From: Terfezia claveryi
Lineage: Eukaryota; Ascomycota; Pezizomycetes; Pezizales; Pezizaceae
Direction: 5' to 3'
DNA length: 64,000 nt
Assembly: GCA_015179025.1 (NCBI GenBank)
Contig: WHUX01000029.1
Location: 186,001-250,000 of the forward strand
In this document: positions 24,444 through 35,905 of the stretch, piece after piece
How the letters are laid out: each line of letters opens with the position of its first letter
Numbering within the stretch: position 1 is the stretch's first letter
Made by a program: the position numbers and the translations under genes
Notes under the pieces: generated by a model
Told to the model about the DNA's origin: nothing
What the model saw: the letters and a program-made list of their open reading frames with translations, nothing else
Database searches by the model: none

Positions 24444-25054
24444 ATGCAGCGAACACTGAGTCTTGCATTCAAGCTGCCTAAAATGTTTCGATTTGTACGT
24501 ACCAAACAGCTCCACCCGCTCCACCCGCCGACTAATGGTCGAATACTCCTTTATTATCTTCACCCACTAACCCCCCCGTACAGAACAAAACCCCCGACGT
24601 CCTAACCCTCTTCCACCATCCCAAATCCGAATCCTCCAATCAGATTCTCTCCTTCCTTAAAGGCGCCCAAAGCCCGTCTTCTACTTCACCCCAAGGCACC
24701 ACCACTACTGCCATCCCCGTTAAATTCGAACTCGACGTCGTCCCCGCCCCACAACTGCCTACCCCAGATCAATTCAAATCCATCGTGGACTTTCTCGGTG
24801 GGGAGGCATACGCAAAAAAGATTTTGAGGGGAATTAGTAGTTTTGACGAAGGCGCGAGGACGCTCGCGGAGAAGGAAGCAAAGAACTTAGCGGAGGAAGG
24901 GGGGGTCGGGGTAGGTACGCTTCATGTAGAGCTTGTAAGGCCGATTCTGGTTGATTGGAATAATGGACGAGTGGTAGTGGGGGGTAATGAGGAGGATTTG
25001 AAAAGATTAGGGGAGGAGGTGAAGAAGTTGGTTGAGACGTTGCCTGAGGACTAG
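24444..25054 (+). CDS. Fmp46-like mitochondrial protein with thioredoxin-like fold
   Basis: Small gene of 173 residues in two exons (24444-24494 and 24584-25054). The first exon encodes a short amphipathic, Arg/Lys-bearing leader (RTLSLAFKLPKMFRF), suitable as a mitochondrial targeting sequence. An alternative start is the second Met at 24483. The body fits the DUF1687/FMP46 family: DVLTLFHHPKS at the first strand, a central VPVKFELDV-type strand with proline linkers, and the diagnostic ILVDWNNGRVVVG near the C-terminus. Yeast Fmp46 is a mitochondrial protein with a predicted redox fold and no defined reaction. There is no CXXC motif here, so thiol-disulfide chemistry is doubtful. Two nearly complementary frames on the other strand are shadows. 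Confidence 0.78.
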
Positions 25055-25484
25055 AGAATTGAGTCCTATTTATTAAGACTTTGTCATGGAAAATCCCCTT
25101 CGGTTTGAGAAAAAGAAGTTCGGAAGGAAAAAGGAACAAAACACTTCAGGAAGTGAATATGTTGGGCATTTTTTCCTCTCCGTATTGTATAGTATGCGTA
25201 TAATGACCAGGAAAAGAGACATAGCGCGAAATGAACCAATACAAGTACAAGTCAGAGAGCGTAATTAATTTCATTCCCAAACCCATGATATGGAAGACAG
25301 CGAAATGAGTAAAATTTAACAGCACAGTAACGCTCAGAAACCTTTTGTACACATGAATCAAACCAAGCAATCTACAGGAATCCCAGAGCCACTTTCCGTT
25401 CCCTATACCAATTCCACCCAGATGTCATTCACAATAGTCTGAGCTCACAACCTTCTCTTTATCCGGACAAACACGTTCCTTAAA
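25055..25484. other. Convergent 3' region
   Basis: 430 bp between the stop codons of the Fmp46-like gene and the Nup53 gene. It should contain both terminators. No gene seen. Confidence 0.5.
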
Positions 25485-27002
25485 CTATAATTTGCCGAAC
25501 AAAAGCTCAATAAACCATGCTCCCCATCCATTGTTTTTGACATGTTCTCCCCATCCATGAAGCCCCACCTCGCCCCACAACTTTGCCAAAATCCTAGTCA
25601 CCCAGCCCGGTTTCTCTTTGAAGATATCACTTCCATCTTGTAAAGTCACTAACTTTGCGCCCCTCATTTTCGTTGACAACTTGGATCCTCCAGGTGTAGA
25701 TAACGGTATCTGAGGCTCCACAACTTCTGTAGAGGTCTTACTGGGCCGAGGAGTAGGAAATGGATCATCGAAGATAGACTGTGGTTCCGTCCTCCTTCGT
25801 GGTAGAGCCCCAGGCATGTTGACATCCACCATAGTACTCGCTCCTAAGCCATCACGCCCTACGACATTGTTGATCCTGTCAACGGAAAACTCATCCTGTC
25901 GGGGTCTGCCGTGAACATCTGGCTTCCACTGTTCGATTATAAGTGGTCGCCCACCGACGGTTACTTTTTCACTCTGGGCAACCAATTTATCCGCCGCCTC
26001 CCCACACGCAAAAGTAACCTTGGTCCACCCCTCTCCAGTGAAAAACATCCGTGCTGACCTCACCACCTCATCTTCACTTTCAATAAGGACCTTCGGTGGT
26101 ATAGGTTCGTAGCCTGGCATCCTCCTCAGCTCCTCAAACCTTTCCAAGATGATTCCAAACTGGGCTAAGATGCCTAAGACCTCAGGCCAGCGGTGTTCAG
26201 CGTAGTTTGACACGCGGATCGCCTTGGGACTATCGAAAAGTGGTCTCCGGAGAACGATGGCATTAGCATTTGCGCTCGTGGGTCCATCCAGCGTTGATTG
26301 AGTGGTGACTGATGCTACGTTTTCAATTTTTAATTGCCGTTGTTCATTGGTGATCAAATCGTCGTAGCAGGACTGCAGTGGAGGTGCATTGTCGTCGTAT
26401 ACTTGGCGAGATTCTGTCTCCACAATACTCCGGCGTCTAGGTCTATCGGTATGGTTAGCTCGGGTTTGGCCACCTAGCGAAGATGGCTGGCGTACTAACT
26501 TGGTGCCAAACTGTGTGTTCCCCCATTCAGGCCCTGCTCTCCTGACTCCTCCTCTTTCTGGTGAATTACTAGTTCTCCGGTACCTGTGTTCATAACCGTC
26601 AGCATTTGTGAGAAATAAATAGCCTGATTATAGATGCTCTTACGGCATTAACCTTTCCTCCTTTCGTGGAGCATCCTCCATCCCGTAATCCTGTTCCTGC
26701 TGCATCCTTCCCAGGCCCCCGTATTGTTGCTGCAGGTACAACCTGGCTATGCTTGGTTGTTCTGCCTCTCGGGTGAAGGGAGCATATTCGTTCGACCTAA
26801 TATGGTGTATTGACTGTTCTAGGTTATTAGGCTTCTGTTGTCCCATCTTCTGGTGCCATCCATTCCCGGAGGGAAGTTGCGGACCCTGGAAACCACTTTG
26901 CATATATGCCCAGGAATATCCTTGGTAGCCCTGGTAACCCTGATCCCGACGGTTTGTCGGTTGAGAGAAGTCCTGGAGGAAGGTGGTGTTGTAGGTGGCC
27001 AT
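25485..27002 (-). CDS. Nup53/Nup35-type nucleoporin (MPPN RRM)
   Basis: Nuclear pore protein of 482 residues in two exons (27002-26654 plus base 26653, then 26583-25485), joined across a 69-nt intron with a GTTAAT donor. The N-terminal part is Gln/Gly/Tyr-rich (GYQGYQGYS) and disordered. A Nup35-type RRM lies at about residues 239-335, starting AIRVSNYAEHRWPEVLG and ending LIIEQWKP. This domain dimerises in known family members and binds partner nucleoporins. The last 15 residues, ending WGAWFIELLFGKL, form the amphipathic helix that lets Nup53 bind the nuclear membrane; its conservation is the strongest identifier. The start is the ATG at 27002. The gene is divergent from the LARP7-like gene with 586 bp between. 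A shorter model beginning at 26423 would omit the N-terminal third. Confidence 0.9.
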
Positions 27003-27588
27003 CGTGAAACAGAACCAAATCTATGTCGCTTGAAGCACTGCCTCCGACACTGTCCTACCAATGAAGCCGGAAACTCGGCCGCTGCCAAGAGATACAAGTG
27101 AACAAAAAAAAATGGGACGCGTTATAGTGCGGTAAATATGTCGGAGCGAGATGGCATTATCTGCAGGCGCCCTGGTGGAAGTAGGTAGATGGAGTTGAGA
27201 TGCGGCGAGTAAAGGGTACACGGTGGAAAAATTTCTGATGTATCGTGTTGCTTACCTTTTGTTGCGGCAGCCTAGCCTGTAGCAGCCTAGCCCATACTTA
27301 CTCATCTCCATTAGTTTCAGCGTCTGTATGAATCATGAAGGCACCATATTAATATTCTTCACTTCGATACCTATAGCAACCTATTCGCTTTATAATTGAG
27401 TGCGTAGAATGGGTTATATACGGCAACATACTCCCTACTTCTTACTTTTATACAAGTCAGTTCAGTTTTAGCAAGCGGAGGACGGACCTGCTTACCCTGA
27501 AGCCTAAAGCAAACCCTTGGCGACTGACGCGTCTTCCACAATGTAGCCGTTCTTTCCCAAGTACCTTAGCATACCTTAGCCATATACC
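27003..27588. other. Divergent promoter region, Nup53 and LARP7-like
   Basis: 586 bp between two divergent start codons. A repeated word, GCAGCCTAGCC/GCAGCCTAGCC-like, occurs near 27265-27290. No gene seen. Confidence 0.5.
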
Positions 27589-29101
27589 ATGTTTGTTCCT
27601 CGTCAGCTTGCTATTAAGAAACCAGCAACCCATGCCCTGTCAAACATAACCGAACCACAAAGTACCTCACATGAAGTAGCTACGGCAGAAAGACCTTTTA
27701 AACGACCTCGTATCGAACTAGACATTCCAAGAAAAGTTATCAATGCTCTTAATAATGTTCCGGAAGCTTCATTAAGCCACGAAAGTGCCACGGAAGTTTT
27801 GATGTGCCTTGAGCTACTCTTCTCTGAATACTCCACGTATCACATCAACCCTCAATGGCTACCAAGGAGGATGAGGACAGTTGATGGGTATAATGACTGT
27901 ATGTTTTCAACCTTCCTATCTTCTCGTGCAAAGGACGCTAACGGCCTCTCAGATATACACGTATCTGCTTTACTAGAGAACGACATTTTCAAAACGATAA
28001 AGCCACAGCCCACGCAAAAGACATTGGTCACGGCTTTGCAACTCCGACCGTCACAGATCCTTCAAGTAAGACCCACAAACTATGCTAGACTTTGACAAGA
28101 AACTCACAGCTGGTACAGGTAAGCCCAGACGGATATCACCTCCGTCGGCGCCATCCAGTAAAGCAAAATGTCGATAATCGCCCCAAAGAGGCTTGGGAAC
28201 CATCGACCATCTACATAGTAAGTCCTTTTGTCGATCCCCTGTCTTTTATTGCTAATGAATATCCAGGAGCCCGATATCAGAGGAGTCTCGGCCTGTCCTG
28301 GAAAAGTTGCACGCATACTAGCTGAGAACAATCCCAGTATAAGTGTGGAATGGGTCGAAAGTGGAGGGACCGCCTGGGCATTCGTGATAGTATCAGAGAA
28401 TGTCAATGAGCAGCAACTCGAATCATGTGAAGATTGGCCATCGGACTGGATCGTAATGTCAAAGTAAGATCTCCCCTTTGCTGCGCAAAATCGGCACGCT
28501 AACAGTCCCTTTTAGGGCGGAATGGCGACGAAGGGATGGACAATATCAGAAGCTTAGAGAAAGTGCTTATCAACAAATTTCAAACCCGACCAGAGAGAAT
28601 CAAAGGCAGGCTGCACGACATGACTTCGGTGATCCGAAGAGCTCCAAATCCCGGCAACCCTCTTATTTCCCAGGCATCATTATCTATCTCAACAATCTGC
28701 ATCCGGATTCTACAAAGCCTGGCATACAATCGTTTCTTAGCCGTTCTTTCCAGAGATATACTATTAAGAAGTTACGTAAAACGACTTCCTCCACGAGGAA
28801 AGGAGGTTTCAATAAGGCCCAGACGTCCCAGGATTTCACAATCGATTACGTTGATTACAAGCCTAAATGTGGATTTACAACCGCACATGTCCGTGTGAAG
28901 ACTAGCGAAGATGCAGAATTGTTGGTACGTGCGTTGAACAAGCGGAGACGCTGCATGAAAAGTGGAGATGGTCAAGAAGGGGAAAAAAAATGTAACGTGG
29001 AAGATGACAGGTGGGTGAAAGGTGAAGTCATAAGAGGAGAGAGGGAGAAAGTGTATTGGGATGTGGTGTCCAATGCCAAGGGGAACAAAAAGTTATGGTA
29101 G
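27589..29101 (+). CDS. LARP7/Pof8-like protein with C-terminal xRRM
   Basis: Protein of 452 residues in four exons (27589-28065, 28119-28217, 28267-28463, 28516-29101). The C-terminal domain, about residues 305-452, fits the atypical xRRM of LARP7 and S. pombe Pof8: a first strand FPGIIIYLNNLH, a strand with the YVD signature, then a strand and helix (HVRVKTSEDAELLVRAL), and a final helix containing RGEREKVYWDVV. That closely parallels the family's GDHEQRYWQKI-like element. Residues about 55-165 look like a divergent La-type winged helix followed by a strand ending ILQVSPDGYHLRRR. Such proteins bind and fold 7SK RNA in animals, and telomerase RNA and U6 snRNA in fission yeast, acting in the nucleus. 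The telomerase role here is inference from family. Usual gene callers would label it hypothetical. Confidence 0.78.
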
Positions 29102-29457
29102 TGTTAAATATCGATAAAATCGCACATTTACAGATACTAACTTCTTGGTTGGTATACGCATGTAATCTGTGGTATGTTTCCCTCTGTACAAACGAGAACG
29201 AAGTAAAACCCGATATATAATGAGGCATATAAATTGCGAACTAGTTTGACAATAATTGATGCTGTTACAGATGGCACTGCTTCTGGGATAATCACATTCG
29301 TTGATGTTTGATCGACAGAACGGCCGAGACCCCGACATGATGGTAAATCCAAAACTCCAATATTAAACCCTATTTCCTTATGTATACACCAACAATACCA
29401 AATACCCTACCATTACCCCTACCCCTACCAACACCATTACCCCTACCCCAATCACAT
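29102..29457. other. Convergent 3' region with CCCCTACC-rich tract
   Basis: 356 bp between two convergent stop codons. From 29389 to 29452 it becomes a C/T/A-only tract of irregular CCATTACCCCTACC units. It is not the TTAGGG-type telomere repeat. No gene seen. Confidence 0.5.
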
Positions 29458-29796
29458 TTACTTCTTCTCTCCCATACCCATGCTCTCCTTTGCGGACTGC
29501 ACCGTTTCCTTGATCGTATCCTTCATCGGCTTGCCCCCCCCACTGCCCCTCATTGATTCACCCATCTGTTGAGTGGTGCTCTTTTGGCTCTCTGGTTGGA
29601 CAGAACCAGCAGCACGGTCCATCATACCAGATGCCTTATCGCCCATATGCTCAGTGGTGGACTTTTGGGAGTCCGGCTTCACCTTATCACCGAGTTGCTC
29701 GGTCATAGATTTCCTTCCTATACATATACCACAACTTATTTAGAGAGGTGCCTTATGGAAATCCGAGAACTATGTTGACCTACCCGTATCAGACAT
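29458..29796 (-). CDS. Hsp9/Hsp12-family small stress protein
   Basis: Ninety-residue hydrophilic protein in two exons: a 13-nt first exon (29796-29784) and 29717-29458, separated by a 66-nt intron. The spliced N-terminus MSDTGRKSMTEQLGDKV is the signature of the HSP9_HSP12 family (PF04119). Repeated motifs PDSQKSTTEHMGDK and PESQKSTTQQMGE follow, then a Gly-rich turn and a Lys/Glu helix ending GMGEKK. Yeast Hsp12 is unfolded in solution, forms helices on membranes and stabilises them under heat, osmotic and stationary-phase stress; fission yeast Hsp9 is similar. Without the micro-exon the protein would start at an internal Met and lose the diagnostic motif. A TATA-like site at 29953 and a hexamer array at 29864-29919 lie upstream. 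Confidence 0.9.
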
Positions 29797-29863
29797 GATT
29801 AATACTTTTGAATAGAAGGAGGAATTCGGTTTATAGCTTTTGTTTGAGGTTTATGTGTATGAG

Positions 29864-29919
29864 GCGATTGCGATGGCGATTGCGATGGCGATGGCGATTG
29901 CGATTGCGATTGCGATTGC
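29864..29919. repeat. GCGATT/GCGATG hexamer array
   Basis: About nine tandem copies of a GCGATK hexamer, 68-123 nt upstream of the Hsp9/12 start codon and so within its promoter or 5' leader. Both strands read as Arg/Leu-type or Asn/Arg-type low-complexity ORFs, which are artefacts. Confidence 0.85.
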
Positions 29920-29952
29920 TAGGGCAGAAGTTGCGAGCTCGTTCACCCACAA

Positions 29953-29959
29953 TATATAA
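29953..29959 (-). promoter_or_regulatory. TATA-like box of the Hsp9/12 gene
   Basis: TATATAA-type palindromic word 157 nt upstream of the start codon. A TATA box would suit a stress-inducible gene. Assigned by position only. Confidence 0.35.
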
Positions 29960-30099
29960 CCCATATTTCCTCGTCCAGACCAAAGTTGGTTCCGTCACTA
30001 CATCGTCATGTACAATGAAAACTACAGACTGGTAAACGTCCACCTTGATTGCCACAGACAGTTACAACTGGTACCGGGTTTTGGCGGGGGGCTTGTGCC

Positions 30100-30109
30100 A
30101 ACCAGACTA
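30100..30109 (+). repeat. Dispersed 10-mer AACCAGACTA, copy 6
   Basis: Exact copy in GCC-motif-GTACTGGT, matching the flanks of copy 2. Confidence 0.6.
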
Positions 30110-30336
30110 GTACTGGTGACATATGCGGCATACGAAACGGGACAGCAAGTGGCGTAGCCCGGCGGCTTGAGTAGTGACGTCGAAATGCGGCTGATACTAG
30201 TTAAATTAACGTATGCGGAAGGTGACCTCTCCCGGAACCAATCATTGACTACTCCACCAGAACTACTCCACGGCCAAAACTCCTCCACCTCCAACTCTAT
30301 CTCCACCACATAAACCTCAGTAGCAGGTGCTTATGC

Positions 30337-30346
30337 AACCAGACTA
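30337..30346 (+). repeat. Dispersed 10-mer AACCAGACTA, copy 7
   Basis: Exact copy preceded by ATGC, as in copy 1, and only 237 bp from copy 6. Confidence 0.6.
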
Positions 30347-33300
30347 CTCGCAAGGGGCATGTGCTCTTCGTATATTATTCTGTCTATGCATCGCATGTGA
30401 CGTCAATGTGACAGCGCGCGGCGGATGCCACTAGGCCAAATACATAATAAAAATTACCGCACAATTATCCATTGATAACAATGAAGTGCGTCGCAACCCT
30501 TCAAACTAAAACATTGAAGAACGTATGTATCTAGTCATACTTAGTCAATTGGTTCTTTTTGACCTGGAGCTAGCATTTGTATAAGTTCCTTTATCCCATT
30601 CTGTAATAGCGCCGGGTCAAAATGAACCAGAAAATACGGGTACCTTAGTACATATGTATATGCATATGCATACCGAGAACAGCTATTGACAAACGGAGTA
30701 CATTGGAGCTAAAGGAATTCACGGCTAGTAATTTCCTCTGTTCTAATAAAGGCAACAAGTTCAATCACGCAGTACGGCATACGAGATAAGCAGATTAGTA
30801 CGATAACTTGAATCTCGATCGATCGGCGCAGGCAATTGAGAGCCGAAGACACAGGCTTGTGTGTTTGGTCGAGCAGGTAAGGGTGTATCGAGTACTTGGT
30901 AGGCAGTTAGAGGGTTATCGTGACCTACATAACAGTACATAACCTGAGCTGGTTCAACGGTGTAGAGAAACATTGATACATATGGAGCATGTAGTGTGTA
31001 GATGCAAAAAAAGGTTAGCAACACTTCCACGCGTGCCTTGCAGAACAAGCCTTGGTAAGTATAAGGATAGCCGTCACCGCCAAATGAACACACAATTTCA
31101 TGCACAATGTACTACATGTACATACAGGGGCCTGCAGCAGGCACTCCAAAACAGACTTGGCTGCACTACCGTAGTACTACTGTACCTGTGAGCATGAATA
31201 GCCTCCTACCCACCATAGTGGGCCATTGGCCTCGCTTGTGCCGATTGAAAATCCTAGCGCTCAATCATATTTATGATTAGAGCCCATATACCGGTACCAG
31301 GCCTTCACAGTTCTTAGCCACCGAATTGGGATTGCTCAAGCCCAATCGGGCAATTGAAGTGAGGAACTTCCCGAGTTGTCCTAGCGGCGTGCAGTTGCCA
31401 ATGACAACAACAGATAAAAATCAAGATACTACGGTACCCCTCACATGCCTACATATTAGGATTGTAATTAATCGCTGGGAGAGTACAGTAGGAGGAGCTA
31501 GAGAAAGTGAGATGCTCGGTGCCACAGGTAGGGATATAAATTGGTTGCTTAAACTAGCGCTTCACCTTTGGCTCCCAAAAATAATTTATTTCATAAGGTA
31601 CCGAGATGCATTGGGACATCAAATCATAATTCCGTGGAATTACTTTCGTATCACATCTTATTGATCGGGTAAAGACTTACATCCACTCCGCAATAATAGA
31701 AAAATCATAGCAGCGAGATGATAGGCAAGATTTAGAGGTATGTAAGCTGCAAATGCTTTAGTACGCAAGATGAATACCTACCAACCGCGTGGTTATGGTA
31801 ATGATAGTCATAAGTCGTGTATGTATCCTTACCGCTTGCCATGGCCATCACCCTCCTGTGAAAGAAACAAAGCCACCACCTTCACGCTACCAACTCTAAC
31901 GTTGCTTATGTGTGCATGTATGTACGAAGAGGAAAGTATACCGTTGCTTCCTTTTTCTATTGGCCGTACCCCAACGCATGCCCTTGCTTCCGCCGTTGCG
32001 AAGAGCACTGCGATATTCTATTTGTTTGATTTAAAAAATAATAATTGTCGCATTGAGCTTTGGCGCGCGCCCGTTGACATTGCGAAGCTGGTATGTTCCA
32101 AAATCAATCAGACTCAGGCTTGTGTGAAAAGGTCTCGAGGAAAAATGGAAAAATGGTTACGGACACTCCCGTCAAACCGGCCTGGTACATGTCGAACCAA
32201 ACAGGTGATTCTAGATGTAGTACGACGAAAGCGTTATCAAATCACCGCGTACATGCATGCATGTCTGATGGCTGTCCTTTGGCTCCTGTCTTACATGTTA
32301 GCTTTTGGTTAATATTTGTCCTCTTGGTTTCAGGGCTGACTGTGGTTGAACCGCCGATCCCCCAACTTGTCCTGGGCGCATGAGCCAATGCAGTAGACTT
32401 GAATTTGAAACTAACCGATCGCCGCTGCCAGTTCAACATTCCCCTTGAGTCGTTGTTGATAACTTTCCTTGTACTCTGTATAGAAAACAGTATTACCGAC
32501 ATAGAGGCTTCTGGCCATATGCATAGAATGCGCTCCGGTTTTGGAATGCTATGGGATTTTTAATCTTCAAGAATTGGGAGGCAAGTCGATGGTCGCTAAT
32601 ACCAGCGCAAAGACACTTTATGACCATGTAAATCTATAATTGCTTATCCGCAACCCACAAGGCACGCTGTGAATTCAAAATTGTCACCCCCCCCCCCACT
32701 TCTGAAAATCGGTCCCCAAACGTTCCATCCGCAGGAAGTGTTGGTGTGAAGGGGCTGAGACGTCCGAGAGCAAATAAAAGCCAAGTAGTTAACTGCAGTC
32801 AATTCTGCTTGCTGGTTTTATGGCAAGTCAAACTCCGAGAGGCCCCTAACGTTGGTGACACCTCCAGTCTAATGTATTGACTTCTATATTACTCGCCTAT
32901 TATTCCCTTGATCTTTTCAGCAATGACCAACGTTGTTCCACTAGCTGATAGTGGGCTGTAATGATTGGAGTGAAATAAAAGGGGGCAGGGTTCAAACTTT
33001 TACAGGAATTATAACCACTAATATAGGCCTTCATCCTATGGGATCGGGGGTGGCCGAGTGAATCACGAAGCCTTGATTGCATCGGTGTGTGTCTGTGTGC
33101 CATTTTGCTGTCCTACTTGATACTTTCTTGCCCCAGCTCGTTCAATAAAAATCCATAAACTCTCCTCTATCCTAAACGGGGGAGTAGAGCAAACCATTTC
33201 GCTTGATGAAGAAGGACGGTATAATCTCTATAATCAAGCTCTCGGAAGGGAGATTGAGGCGTGAGCATGAGACATGGGACGGAAACATGCACGATATCAT

Positions 33301-35445
33301 GCACATTAATTTGAAGCTGAGTTCTTGTTTAACAGAAAGATGCGTACGTCTCTGCAAAAATTTAATGATAAGTTCTTTATCGAGAAGGCTGCTTGCATGG
33401 GAAATTAGAGTGGCATGTTCCCTAATGGATGTGTAATTTCTGGTATGCTTTCCGAAAGTGCATGTGTCAAAAGCCCTGTAAAAAATAGGTTTTAACTCCA
33501 CCAACCATACCCTTCTGGTATTTTGTCTTGGCTCTAAAATTGACAAGATTCGTTATAATCAAGAGCACATTGATGAAAGAAGCCATTTTTCACGCCTCAC
33601 CGTCCTACAAGACTTCAAGATACAGCTCGATGGAAATTGCCTTGAGCGGGATCTTCTATTGAGCTTTGTGATTGCTTACGTGAATATCTAGTCGAGAGAT
33701 ATGCCGCCACATTTCATTATCTATAGCCCTGTTCCAGGTATTCTCTAAGTCCCCTAGCACGCTAAAAAGCAATTGGCGGAGAAAAGCCCAATGCCCAATG
33801 GACATTGATGCACAGTATCTGTCCTACAGTACTCTAGATGTTGGTTACAAAATTTTAAAAAGTTAGATTTTTTGGATTGCGCTCTAGAGTAGGAAAGCAA
33901 AAGCCCGTACTCACATCGATGTGTCGATAGCATCACTAATCTAAGAACTTGTCTCTTGCTGAAACCCGGCCATCATGATCGTAGCGTTTACTGGTCCTTG
34001 CTCATCTCCCTTTACATTTCCTTATTTTCTTTTCAAGCCTCGGCAAAACCATCAGTCTGGCCCAAATTGAAATTGCAAAAGTTCAACCCAGCAATAAGCT
34101 CTTAAATTGTCTTAAATCGAGAATGATGGCATGTGGTTATTTTTCCATCATCTCGGAACAGGTAATATTGTCGTTTCATAGTTCCTTTTTTATCGGTTTC
34201 TGCAGCTGGGATTGGCCGATCAGCTGTGATCTGCTTTGAACTACCGTGAGTTCATTCGCCAACGCTGGGCCACAGCTTTGAGTATTCCTACCTAGATAGT
34301 ACTAGAAATGCTAACCCACAGTACTATACAGTAAGATGGGCAGAAAGACTCTAGGCTCCGTTGAAGCTAATGGAGTAAAGGGATTCCTTAAGTGAACTGA
34401 GAAGCTGGAGAGCAGATACTGCGATAAATACCGCATAAAATCCCGAGCGAGGCCCGATTGGCGGGTGCCATTAAAGCAAAGTGAAAATGGCTTGGTGGAT
34501 GCTTGGCTGAGACTCTTGGTCGGCATTTACCAAGGAGCTGGTTCGGCCATACGCGCCAAGATGTGCACACACCGGTAGGCTTGGCGCTGCCCAAGCACCC
34601 GGTGCCTGTTCTCCGGTAACTACGTGCTGGGGCGTCCGTTCGATGTAACTGCTAGTGCAAGCCTTCAGTGCCGGGGCTCTAATTGGCGGACCCAATAATA
34701 ATGACAGGCACGCCATGCTGAGCCTCAGAACGCGGTGCAACAACCAGCTGGCCAGATCCAGGACGTCTATGTAGTAGCGTCGATAATCTATTCGAAGTTT
34801 TTTTGCTTTGACGTTTTTTCCTATCACGTTTATAATTCATTTTTCTTCTTTCCCCCTTGACTGGTAGCGTGCTGGAAACACTTGCCGGGCAAAGGGAGCA
34901 CCGTGTGATATCGCCGGGAGGGTGTATCTATGAGTAGAGTATACTGAAGAAGGGAAATGAAAGCCCAAAGAAAGGTCAATCAACTGTTTACCTCTGCGCC
35001 TATAGTGCTTGTCGGTGATTGTTCACTCCATCGATCCTCCTACTGCCCCACCTCGATGTTGCGCTGCCGTTACGGATGTCTCGGGAGCAGAGTATGGTGG
35101 AGCGGAGGCCAAAATTTGGTTCTGCTCCATGGCGCCCTTGAGGAAGGGTCGCCAATCCTTCTGGAAGATGGAGACACCTAGGGGCCGGTCGTTCCAGCAA
35201 GTGATTGTGGTCTCCTTCAGGCAGGTTGGTCTGGAGGATCATACCACAGTTTACTTAATGGAAGTGGCATCAAAAAAAGGTTCGAGACAGGGGCACTACA
35301 GGAGACAGGTAAATTGGGTTCTTCGCCTGGAGCAGGCACTGCAGGAAACACTACGATCCTCGTGCTGATAATGAGAAACAAAAATAAACAAGTCTGTGAC
35401 AGAGACAGAAGTAACCATCCACTCGCATTCCCGCCATTCTGTTGT

Positions 35446-35464
35446 CCAATGCCCCATATATAAG
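35446..35464 (+). promoter_or_regulatory. CCAAT plus TATA-like box
   Basis: CCAAT at 35446-35450 is followed by TATATAAG at 35457-35464. This is about 440 nt before the start codon of the second Zn2Cys6 gene, with a C/T-rich leader between. Confidence 0.4.
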
Positions 35465-35905
35465 CCCGGGGCCGCATCAAGCAAGCACTTATCAAGAGAC
35501 GTGAGGAACAGAGGAAAAACAAAAGCGGGCGGTCATCATACAAGTACCATTGCAGCACCGAACGCAGGGCTCGAGCTGGATCAAAAGCAACCTAAGTTAT
35601 CTTCTTTCCTACAACAATCCAGGCCTGAACAGGAACATCCCCCAATCAACCTTAGGTTCTCAACAACATCCACTTACTAGTCCTTATAACCCTGGCTGCA
35701 CATCACAATCCAAGCATTTGCTCTTCTCTCCCATTCACTACAGTCCCCCCCCCCCGCCCCCTCTTCCAGGCTTCCAGACACCCCTGCCTTGATTCCCCAC
35801 TTTTCTCAATACAAGAGTAGTGAATTCTATGCACTTCCTGTACTAGGTCTGTCATCGATACTGGTACATCTTTATCTGCACTAGGCATAAATTTCTTGGG
35901 GCAGG

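Larger units (their letters stand above)
29797..35905. other. Large spacer, no gene seen
   Basis: 6.1 kb. ORFs up to 180 codons exist (for example 31770-32312) but have no start context, splice pattern or recognisable motif. A run of 13 C is at about 32687, and a C-rich tract near 35740. The right end carries a CCAAT at 35446 and a TATA-like box at 35457, probably for the Zn2Cys6 gene at 35906. AACCAGACTA occurs at 30100 and 30337. Confidence 0.45.

Noticed and set aside
29389..29452. Interstitial telomere repeat
   Set aside because: Units are irregular CCATTACCCCTACC-like, not the TTAGGG/CCCTAA repeat.
29808..30055. Arg/Leu- or Asn/Arg-rich ORFs on both strands
   Set aside because: Created by translating the GCGATK hexamer array.
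31770..32312. 180-codon plus-strand ORF
   Set aside because: No recognisable domain, many rare-looking residue runs, and overlapping open frames; probably chance.
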